Origin: Xanthostigma xanthostigma
Lineage: Eukaryota; Arthropoda; Insecta; Raphidioptera; Raphidiidae
Length of the DNA stretch: 64,000 nt
Reading direction: 5' to 3'
NCBI GenBank assembly: GCA_963575645.1
Contig: OY754469.1
Coordinates: 37,716,753-37,780,752 of the forward strand
Below are positions 54,957-64,000 of the stretch, in pieces (position 1 is the stretch's first letter; every line of letters starts with the position of its first letter). Below the pieces are notes generated by a model. That model was not told where the DNA came from. It saw only the letters and a program-made list of their open reading frames with translations, and did no database searches. The position numbers and the translations under genes are program-made.

Positions 54957-55503
54957 AACATGAATTATTGAAGTAGCAGAGATCTCCATACACACATAAC
55001 TCCGGACTTTCCGCTCTATATGACGTGTCTTTAGGGAATCTGGTCGCATTACTACACCGGCTAACCGCACAGCAGTTTCTGCTTTCCACGTTATGTTTGT
55101 TATATATATTCACCTTCCACTCTACCTGTTTGCCTACTACCTAGGACTATACCTACTATCGCCTTAGAGCCACACTGCGTTCAACGGATCATAAACAAAC
55201 GCCAGGATCTTCAGTTGTCATCGTCCTAGTAGGGATTTCCCCGCTACGTTACACCTATTATACAGTGTGTACGTTCAACAGACCAAAAGGTATCCCTTGC
55301 TCAACGATATATATCTAACCTCAAAGCAGTATCTGCAATTCAGTTTAATCAGCCTCTTTCCTAAGAGCAGTGCCTCCGATTAGCCACGAGGGGCAGCACT
55401 TATGGGGTAGAGACAAACATCATTCATTTCTCATTTAAAAACGAGTTTTTCAATAAAAAAATATTGTTTGTAGCCCCATTTGTCAGATAAAATCTGTCCA
55501 AGG
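54957..55503. other. Unassigned intergenic DNA
   Basis: The sequence is slightly GC-richer, but nothing is recognised. Confidence 0.3.
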
Positions 55504-55511
55504 CACGCTAC

Positions 55512-56486
55512 TAGAGTTGGGGAATAAATCACGATGAAAAAATCACTGTGATCAGGCGTCTAAAATGATCACTGTGATCTGACAAGAGGTAACTACGTTC
55601 CAAAGTAACGTATATTGTTTCATGTCACCGCAATCACGACGGTCTCTCCAACCGAGTAGCCGACGTAACGTACGACCAAGTGCTTGCTCGGTCAGGCGGC
55701 AGTCGGCGTGATCAGTCGTCTAAAATGATCACTGTTATCTGACAAGAGGGAACTACGATCCAAAGTAACGTATGTTGTTAGGCTGTGTGCACGAAGCCTA
55801 CTAGCGCCGTTAGTGAGTAATAGAGAATTATTGAACTCACTTTTTATGGAAATCGTGACATGTTTCTATGGTGACAAGTCAAAAACTTTAGTTGGCCATG
55901 ATGTGTAAAAAAATGTAATAAGGAAAACTGATGTTAATTTTATATAGGTATCATAAAGTTTAGATTGTAAACCATTATCTAACTAGCATAACATAAAAGG
56001 TATGTGAGAATTGTTTATTTATCAATAATGACGTACAATATATAAATAATTAGATTATTTGCACTAATTATGACGCCAATTGTCTTTATTTTATTTAATT
56101 CGCCATCAGCGCAACAGCCCGGAACACACCAAGCATTTCCAGATCGTTTAGTTTTGCCCATGTTTTCTTTTTAATTCAAAAACTTCATAAAATTATAACA
56201 ATTTTCACTTTTAATAAAAATTGCTCACTGACATACGGAAAATTAGAGGTTGTAGTTTCCCCTAGTGCTCACCACAATCGAAAAATTTCTAACTCCGCCT
56301 CCTTGCACATATCCCATAATTGTCACCGCAGTCACGACGCTCGTTCCAACAGAGTAGTCAACGTAACGTCCGATCGAGTGTTTGCTCCATCGGGATCGAC
56401 GTCACGATGATTTGTCACTGTGATTTGTGTGTAACTGGAATAACAGTCACTGTGATCACATATAGTAACGACTTTTCCCATGTCTA
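55512..56486. mobile_element. hAT-type element with GATCACTGTGAT repeats and an insertion (975 bp)
   Basis: The ends are TAGAGTTGGGGAATAAATC and GACTTTTCCCATGTCTA. The 8-bp flanks CACGCTAC (55504-55511) and CGCGCTAT (56487-56494) agree at six positions. ATCACTGTGATC words are subterminal. The block GTCTAAAATGATCACTGTGATCTGACAAGAGG is duplicated at 55558 and 55718. About 55780-56310 looks inserted, because CACCGCAATCACGACG (55625) resumes as CACCGCAGTCACGACG (56322). Confidence 0.7.
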
Positions 56487-56494
56487 CGCGCTAT

Positions 56495-57260
56495 ACGAGG
56501 AGACAGTTGATCCGATTTGTGCCCCTTATTATTTTTGGTGATCTTAAAAAAGAACTTATTAAATCGAACAGCCTGTATACAAAACACAGTACGAATGACT
56601 CCATTGTGATGCTCTAAAATGTTAATAAACTGGCGTGTATATTTTAGAAACGCGGCGTGGAAAAATAATCAAATGTGTATGTTTATTTGAATTTTATTAT
56701 ACGATTTGGAGTTTCCCTCCAAGTTGAGTGCTCTGCCAAAATAAGATGGAGTCGAATGGTATGATTATTTATTTATTAGTGAATTTGCCATAAGGCACTT
56801 ACACTATTGGCTTCGGTCGGATGGCGCGACCTAGGGCTCGGAGGAAATTTCTCGACGTTTCATAGTCTTCTGCACATTTTGGCACCATGTGCAGTAGGTA
56901 AAACGTGTTCTAAAATCTCCACTAACAGCTTCGTTTTACCTACTGCGCATGCGGGTGACGGTTTCGGAACCGTTCGCTGGCTGCATGGAAGGAACTTTAT
57001 ATGTGTGACTACGATTTCTCTCAACAGACTTAATCGATTTAAACAAAATTTGATCCACATTTTGGAATCCATAATAGCAAGAAGCCTATTTAAAATGGGC
57101 CCGATCGGGTATAATACAATCGATCCGACAGGACCGGACTTACAAATTTTATGAAAACACAAAATTACTGATATGGATTTACCTACTTACTGAAAGGTAT
57201 ATATCATTTAGTAAAGGTGTTAAATTGATAAAATTATTGAAATTAAGAAAAAAATATTGT
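56495..57260. other. Unassigned intergenic DNA
   Basis: 56870-56960 contains an inverted pair (ACATTTTGGCACCATGTGCAGTAGGTAAAACG and CGTTTTACCTACTGCGCATG). The 115- and 100-codon frames over it have no known domain. Confidence 0.35.
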
Positions 57261-57265
57261 TTTAA

Positions 57266-57819
57266 GGAGGTTTATGCGTTACAGTCCCAATCAAAAGTAA
57301 GTCGAATTCTAAATGGGAACTTTTCCATAATAAATTTTTATAAAAGGGTATAAGTCGATGATACCAATAAATTATTGTCATAAAGGCATAAATAAATATT
57401 TTTTTTAAATATTATTAATTATTTCAGTATTTTACTTAATGGACTAACTTTTAAATTTTTTGTACAAAATTAGGTTAGAAAAATAAATTTATGTAAATAT
57501 CTGTATTTTGCATATTTTTTGCAGTAAATAATTAAAAAAAGAAATTAGAAGTAATAAAAATTAAAATTAAATCATTAAAAAGTTGAAAATTTAGTTAAAA
57601 CTGTCAAGAATAAAAGTTCATAATCGAAAAGTGCTAAGGTTTAATAATTTTTTTTATTGATTAAAAGTCTCCCAATTAAATTGGAAAAAAATATTAAAAT
57701 ATGCGTAAGACATCGATGCTTTACATAATAGTTTTCGAAAAATTTTGTCATAAAAAAATCTATTAAAAAAATTTTATTTCAGATTTTTTTCATTATCTTC
57801 GTAAAACGGCTCAACCTCC
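57266..57819 (-). mobile_element. TTAA-flanked TIR element, copy 2 (inverted)
   Basis: The ends are GGAGGTTTATGCG and GCTCAACCTCC, with TTAA at 57262-57265 and 57820-57823. It matches the reverse complement of 33963-34656 throughout (GGAACTTTTCCATAATA, TATGCGTAAGACAT), about 140 bp shorter through internal loss. Confidence 0.78.
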
Positions 57820-57823
57820 TTAA

Positions 57824-58482
57824 GGGGTGCATTAAAGGGTAAAATTTTTAATTTTGTTCAAAAACAAAGTTAAATTTATATAATGGAGTCACACTGCCAT
57901 AATAGCAAATACAATATATATTGTCGGCAGGGTTTCGCACTGCGACCCGAGTTTTTATGATTATGTTTGATGCTCCAAGGAGAATTATAGACCTAAAAAT
58001 AACTGTGCCTAAAAACAAGACGCGTATTATTTATTGACATGGAAAAATAGATTGAGAAACATGTCAGTCAACGATATACTTTTTTTTAATGAAAATTTGA
58101 GAACAACGCAAATTGAGTATCAAAACAGAGGAACAAGAAATTGATTGGATGGTTAGAGAAAGTGCGTAATGTGCTTAGGTATGTAAGCAGATTAGCATTA
58201 TATGACACAACTTCTGGAAAAGAATGAGAGTGATGACCCATGACCTACGCAGCGCTACATTCCACGCCATTATCGAATGCGCTGCCACAATTCTGTGCTT
58301 TCAATGCATCAGTAATCATCAAATAAAAATAAATATTTGAAAATCATAAACAAAGACGCGTATCTTGAAAAGTAGAAAATAAATTTGTATCTCTTTTATA
58401 AAGTCACTGTAACTCCAATTCGTTTAAATCATCGAATGGCCCACACTTTTAAACGTGTTAAATCTGTTAAATAAGAAGAGTC
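57824..58482. other. Unassigned intergenic DNA
   Basis: No gene is recognised. Confidence 0.3.
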
Positions 58483-60300
58483 CTATATTGTTTTTGTAGA
58501 AAATCGGTGCATGCGCTGAAGAGATATTTGCTATAACGGTGTTTTTTATATGATAACGGTATACTTTTTTTAACGGCTTATTATTTTATTTATACAGGTC
58601 AAACGGATGAGTGGATTGAAACCAAATTTTGGGAGGATGTTTCGTATGCAAATATGAAGAGCCCTATTTTTTTGAGGGAAAATCTGCGCATACGGAGAAG
58701 AGATATATGCTAAAACGATGTTTTTTTTTATATAATATTGGTATACTTTTCATAACGGCTTATTATTCTATTAATTTTTTCACGAAAGTTTCGTTAAATT
58801 TTTTTTCTTAACTTTATAGTTTCTAGTTAAAGCAATGGTGCGTATTTCAATCGGTGGAAAGCAACCGGATGACTCTTGGTATTTGAGTTCCTGAAGCAAT
58901 TTGGAAACTTTTTTGTTCAGTACCTCATAACCCCAAAATGGAAGGAATCGGAGAAAAGGGGGGGGGGGTCAAAACATAAAAAAAAATTGTTTAGAAACCA
59001 AATGGAAAGGCGGTAGCATTAAAGTACATGTACTCACTATTGTTTAAAAAAATTGTCATCCGAAACGTGCGGACGGTTTGCGCGAACCGATTTTTTGAAA
59101 ATCGGAAAAAAAAAATTGTGTCGCAACCAGTTGCGATTTTGAGGAAAATTCTTGTTTTTGTTCAGAGATGCTGTAAAAAAATTGTCATCCGTTTCTGCTG
59201 GACGGATTTTGAGGAATTAAAGGTTTGAGTGGCTAAAATTCTCGATTTTTCACTAGCTTTTTTCAAACATCATAAAAAAATTGCTAAAATTGTTAAAAAC
59301 GGATGACGTTTCTTATACATGTTCTCAGAGGGTCCAACTATAATATGTATCAATGTCATCCGTTTTTATAACATTTAACCTCATTTTTCAACCCCTAAAG
59401 GGGTTGTGTACGTTATCTGTATGCCATCAGAAACGAGTCTAACCTCAATATTCTGATTAATATCGCACAAAAGTAAGGGGTTGAAAAATGGGGTTAAATG
59501 TTATAAAAACGGATGACATTGATACATATTATAGTTGGACCCTCTGAGAACATGTATAAGAAACGTCATCCGTTTTTAACAATTTTAGCAATTTTTTTAT
59601 GATGTTTGAAAAAAGCTAGTGAAAAATCGAGAATTTTAGCCACTCAAACCTTTAATTCCTCAAAATCCGTCCAGCAGAAACGGATGACAATTTTTTTACA
59701 GCATCTCTGAACAAAAACAAGAATTTTCCTCAAAATCGCAACTGGTTGCGACACAATTTTTTTCTTCCGATTTTCAAAAAATCGGTTCGCGCAAATTTTT
59801 TTAAACAATAGTGAGTACATGTACTTTAATGCTACCGCCTTTCCATTTGGTTTCTAAACAATTTTTTTTTATGTTTTGACCCCCCCCCCCCCCCTTTTCT
59901 CCGATTCCTTCCATTTTGGGGTTATGAGGTACTGAACAAAAAAGTTTCCAAATTGCTTCAGGAACTCAAATACCAAGAGTCATCCGGTTGCTTTCCACCG
60001 ATTGAAATACGCACCATTGCCTTAACTATTCGGTAATATTTTGAAAATAAAAAAAAATTCAGTAGTTCTTTTGTTTTGTAGATCTGTAAGAAATAAACTA
60101 GTTAAACACGCTTTGATTAATTTTTACATGACGTGGAATGTATTATGTATAGGTAACCATGTCTAACGAATAGCAAATATCATATTGAATACTAGCCTTT
60201 ACTCGCGTCATCTCACGCAATATCAGAAATTTTCATTTCTTTATTATATACCATATCAAATGTCAATATTTTAGAAGTTGGAATGGTTCCGTCGCCTGAT
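58483..60300 (-). mobile_element. Dispersed ACCATTCCAAC element, split by a foldback
   Basis: The left part (58483-58820) reads ATCGGTGCATGCGCTGAAGAG and repeats the AGATATATGCTAAAACG block at 58698, so this half is itself duplicated. The right part (60032-60300) resumes at GGTAATATTTTGAAAATAA and ends AAGTTGGAATGGTTCCG. The host element normally reads TAGTTTCGGAAATATT, and this is broken at TTTC/GG by the insertion. Confidence 0.65.
58824..60028. mobile_element. Large foldback element (1,205 bp)
   Basis: It is nearly palindromic along its whole length. Arms of almost 600 bp run from TAGTTAAAGCAATGGTGCG at 58824 to its complement ending 60028, centred near 59426. The flanks are TTC at 58821-58823 and 60029-60031, a 3-bp duplication. 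The arms carry GATGACATTGATACATATTA, AAACGGATGAC words and a G12/C14 run. The reverse half is nearly intact, so the element is young or gene-converted. No transposase. Confidence 0.9.
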
Positions 60301-60717
60301 TGGCTGGAATTTTTTGACTTGGTGTTTTGCTGCCCAGCAAGAGTCGGTGAGTAAATTCTGACTGGAAAAAATACAAAAACGTACCGCATACATGCTGTAC
60401 GGATGCAGGCCGGAATTCCAATTGGAAATCAATGTGAATAGACGCATAAGTATTCTTATCACGGCCACAGAACTGGTTTGATAAAGCTGCCAAAACACAT
60501 AACATATCCACTGATTTTCTTTTATCGCTTTCTCTAACATCATTGGCGTACATTGGGCAACTGTTTGGTTTTTGATGCCGTGACTTGCCTTTTTCATGTA
60601 TCCCATGTCTCGCCTTTCGTTCAATAAACTAGAGAAATGCAAAACGGCTATTTGCTTTTTATACATATTATATCGTAAGTCATATTGGATTTTCTTTATT
60701 GATATCGTGGTGAACAA
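60263..60717 (-). pseudogene. Unassigned coding-like remnant (two overlapping frames)
   Basis: On the minus strand a 148-codon frame (MFTTISIKK..., 60271-60717) overlaps a 96-codon frame beginning MYANDVRESDKRKS (60263-60553). A mid-region such as DMLCVLAALSNQFCG and HIDFQLEFRPASV looks protein-like, and the two frames appear to be pieces joined by a frameshift. I do not recognise the family. Its 3' end runs into the ACCATTCCAAC element terminus, so it may be captured sequence. Confidence 0.3.
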
Positions 60718-60803
60718 TTTATTTTTTTCTTAGATCTACATATACTAAAGTCGCCAATCACAATGGGAATTATAAATTCGAACCAATGACAGCGTTGTCC
60801 TCC
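60718..60803. other. Short unassigned spacer
   Basis: No feature is seen. Confidence 0.3.
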
Positions 60804-61878
60804 CACTTGCGGTCGGAACAATTTTCGTCCCACTTGCGGTCAATCAATATGAAAAAATGCAAATAATGTCAGGGTGAAGTCAAAATAACTTTATAAATCT
60901 GCAATTCCAAATTTCCTACAGAAAGAATAAGTCATTTAGGGGTCAGGCCACCGCTTGGTGCTAAAAAAACTAGGTATGTATATAAAGAAACTTTTTTTTG
61001 CGCAGCCGTTAAGTATATAGAGTTATCCTTATTTTAGACGTATATATAGTAGTTTTATGAACAATTTGCGATTTTGACAATTAAAAAACAATTAAAATGG
61101 TGGAGATATGAGCCGAAAAGTAGGACCCTCTTTTGAAAATCTTTGCTGATGGTGTACTTACATAATTTCTCTGTTAGGCATTATCAGAAACATAAATTAT
61201 TTTTTCCTTATTTAAAAGAACAATAGCTGCAATAGTCACGTAGGATAATAATTTTCAAATTTTTGTTGTCGAAATGACAGCTGTTTGAAAGAAAACTTGC
61301 ATTCGCATCGAAATTTTGAGTTTGAAAAATTTTTTTGAACATGGTATCCAATCAAAAAAATCCTACATCACATTTTAGATAATATTATAAAAAATAAGTG
61401 TTATAAATTTTAACCAAATCGGTTGAGTAGATGTTGAGATATGAACTGATTGATTGATCTATGACAAATATGAACTAGTTATTGCTATAACTTCAGCACT
61501 ATAGTAGTAGCTTGAATTTACCCTTAAAAAATCGATTTTTTGAAAATCTCAAGATGGCGTAACCCCTAAAGTCATCTAAACTATTCCAAATGCAATCTAA
61601 AATCCAAAATAATATAGCACAACTACTTTTAATTCTTTGTCTTCATTTTTTATTTAATTCAACTTTGTTGATACGATGGTGTTTTTGTTGCACAGTGAAA
61701 AGCGAAGGGGGAATGGGGGAGTTCCTTAACAAACGATTACGGGGTGCTGTATTTTAAATAAACCAATTAAAAATTATCAAATTTTCTTTGACCGCAAATG
61801 GGGTTAGTCTTAACATTATTTTATTTTAATAACATCGATTGACCGCAAGTGGAACGATGATTATTCCGACCGCAAGTG
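60804..61878. mobile_element. TIR element with doubled CACTTGCGGTC ends (about 1,075 bp)
   Basis: The left end has CACTTGCGGTCGGAACAATT...CCCACTTGCGGTCAATC and the right end has GATTGACCGCAAGTGG...TCCGACCGCAAGTG, about 50 bp inverted with the 11-mer present twice on each side. A further GACCGCAAATGG lies at 61791. The interior is AT-rich without a transposase. Superfamily and duplication are not fixed. Confidence 0.75.
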
Positions 61879-61997
61879 ACACTATTTCTTGGTAGCAAGT
61901 GTCAAAAAGCAGTTATGCAATAACTGCTACTGGGCTGCGCTCCAAAATTGCACTGCGCGAAATATGACAGTTTCGAATATATACCACTGTTAGGACA

Positions 61998-62315
61998 TCT
62001 ATATACTAATATATTATAAAGCTGAAGAGTTTGTTTGTTTATTTGGTTGAACGCGTATCTCAGGAACTACTGGTTCCAATTGAAAATTTTTTTTTGTTGG
62101 ATAGTCCATTTATAGAGGAAGGCTATACGCTATATAATCACGCTACGACCAACAGGAGCGGAGCATCAATGAAAAATGTTGCAAAATGTAACTCAAAATT
62201 TGTCTCTCCGACAAAAACTTTTGAAATTTGAAAAAAACTCATGAAATTTGGACACAACATTCATCTCCCCCCATTCGTTATTTTGCATCCGGGTGAAACC
62301 GGGCGGGCCCGCTAG
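61998..62315 (+). mobile_element. Short Helitron (318 bp)
   Basis: It starts TCTATATACTAATATATTATA and ends CCGGGTGAAACCGGGCGGGCCCGCTAG. The head and tail motifs match 10507-10828 closely (ATCTCAGGAACTACTGG, AATCACGCTACGACCAAC). No coding sequence. Confidence 0.85.
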
Positions 62316-62706
62316 TATTATATAAAGATGGAAATATAAAAATGTGATTACTACACAAACAGCATAATATTTGTATTATAAAAATAGTTGTGTCACACAA
62401 AAAAGCCACAAATGACATCAATATTTGCTGAAAGTATTTTATTATGCGATTGATCAATGAATGAACGCGTGAGCCAATTTCGCAACTTCGCGAGACGAAA
62501 GTAAATCTGTTCAGTCTTCAAAAAATTCGACGAAGAAAATAATAAGTTTATGTATCAAGATCGTAATGCAATATTTTATGTGCGAGTAGTGACATTATGG
62601 AAAAATGAGCGCTGTTTATTATCAATTTCCCGAAAATTATAGCTGTTGGAAACATCGCATTAGTAGATTATATTCTAGTTGCCAAATGATATATTTATAA
62701 ATAATA
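62316..62706. other. Unassigned intergenic DNA
   Basis: No feature is supported. Confidence 0.3.
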
Positions 62707-63042
62707 CTAGCGGTTTGTCCCAGTTTCACCTGGGTGCAACAGATATAATTCTGCAAAAAGTATTTCGATGGCGTCCCGGCGTGTAAACTAATAGCTTTGA
62801 ACAAATTCTACCAGATTTGCTTCTGAACTAATAGCTTTGAGCGAATTCTAACAGATGTCACTACTTGGTACTAAAACAGTTTTTTTTTGTTTACTTCTGA
62901 ACTAATAGCTTTGAGTAAATTCTATCAGATGTCGTTACATGTTACTAAAATAGGTTTTTTTAGAAAATACCGTAATTTTATACAAAATATTTAATAAAAG
63001 TTATCCTATAGCGTAAGTTGCACCACTGAACCGATTTTCACA
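62707..63042 (-). mobile_element. Helitron (reverse), relative of 32266-32660
   Basis: CTAGCGGTTTGTCCCAGTTTC is the reversed 3' terminus, and CACCTGGGTGCAACAGATATA reads on into it. The TAATAGCTTTGA(A/G)C(A/G)AATTCTA block occurs three times, as in 32440-32590. The 5' head is cut off before the TC start. Confidence 0.7.
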
Positions 63043-64000
63043 TTTCACATTTTTTATGTTTAATAATTATTGACTGCAGATATCATTCAGGTCTATCGCT
63101 ACACTAAATATTTTACGGCAATGGGAGCGCCACTTATTGAATGTAACAGCAACACACTCAAACCAGACTGAGCCACTGCAACGCGCTCTTAATATAAATG
63201 AGATAATAAACTTTATAACTGTGTCAAATTTTAGCTTAATAATATCTTAGTTTAGCTTGGAGAAATTCGATTGAGATAGACATACGGATTGAAAAACGAG
63301 TGATCCTATAAGAATTTTATAAAAATTATGGAACGAATTAAAATTAAAATTCGTGATGGCACAATTCAATTTAATAAAAACAATTGTAAATAGATTGAGT
63401 CGGATCCGTTTAAAGAATGCGACCTGTGCTTTTAAATTTTTGCTAGCTTGACAACCCTATTCAGAAATAACCGCACTGCAATACTGAGAAGTTGCAGAAG
63501 GTGGTTTCATCTAAAGCAAAGTGAAACATTCAGACAAGTGTCCGACGTGTAGAACGCTCGGTCTACGCATGATAAGTAGACAGCGGCAGAGCAGCCATCC
63601 TCGGACATTTTCTTTCCGACTGGAAAAGTGCGTATTCTTAACGGTTGAATTAACCGAAGGTCATTGACGCGAACCACAGACCCATCGTCAGAGGCGCGTG
63701 TCACGCTCGGCCACCATCTTTTTCACACTAATCATTTCCACGCCATGTAACATGATGACACCGTAACTTTGACTCTACGAGACCGGAAACGTTGGGATCA
63801 CTTCTTATATATTATGTTTTGTTGTCGGACCACCGTTTTGGTTGACCCCCAGTCTGATATTATCGCATGGGGGGGCCACCCCTTGCATTAGATCTGTTCT
63901 CTCCCAAAAAAGTGTCTTATTAGCTAAAATTGTAACATTACTGGTCAAACGTTTGCTTACAAACAAATTTTAACAAACTTTAATTGCCTACTGACAGCGT
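63043..64000. other. Unassigned intergenic DNA to the window end
   Basis: It is moderately GC-richer around 63520-63720. The reverse 65-codon frame there has no known domain. Nothing else is visible. Confidence 0.35.

Noticed and set aside
56807-57162. Opposed 115- and 100-codon frames
   Set aside because: They mirror each other over an inverted-repeat segment and have no known domain.

Overview
This window is AT-rich eukaryotic DNA made almost entirely of mobile-element remains, and I see no intact host gene. The host is most likely an insect. The reasons are Helitrons that start TCTATACTAATATATAAAGC and end CCGCTAG, many short hAT-type elements with 8-bp target-site duplications, a SINE with a tRNA head and an (ATT)n tail, and TTAA-flanked elements. 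The species is not identifiable from sequence alone. The open reading frames are short (nearly all under 150 codons) and none reads as a complete known protein. The longest, 417 codons, is a by-product of a tandem repeat.

Region by region. 1-5.2 kb: a Helitron fragment, a small hAT element, two inverted-repeat elements, and a solo-LTR-like segment split by an 830-bp hAT element. 5.2-11 kb: two adjoining reverse-strand Helitrons around a long (TA)n tract, then forward Helitrons, one carrying a tRNA-Lys-like sequence. 11-24 kb: a 40-bp perfect palindrome, two hAT elements, and three copies of a foldback retroelement with 12-14-bp duplications and hammerhead-ribozyme-like cores. 24-28 kb: a repeat array whose core is fourteen 120-bp units carrying CRE and YY1-like motifs, embedded in an element rich in GCGCATGCGC (NRF1-like) sites. 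28-38 kb: hAT elements, an LTR-like GC-rich promoter segment, a tRNA-Lys primer-site palindrome, a TTAA element and an interrupted SINE. 38-46 kb: palindromes and foldback elements, hAT and pogo-like elements. 46.8-48 kb: a Ginger-like DNA transposon with a degraded integrase N-terminus and a nested hAT element. 48-64 kb: TIR elements, an intact SINE, two further hAT elements, a second TTAA element, a 1.2-kb foldback with a TTC duplication, and more Helitrons.

No genes work together here. What can be reconstructed is nesting order: hAT inside an LTR, hAT inside a Ginger-like element, a foldback retroelement inside a Helitron, and a 1.2-kb foldback inside an older dispersed element. The most notable items are the hammerhead-like foldback family, the CRE/YY1 120-bp array, the Ginger relic with its repeated CTAG-centred palindromes, and the recurring HSE/TATA/TCAGT promoter layout.
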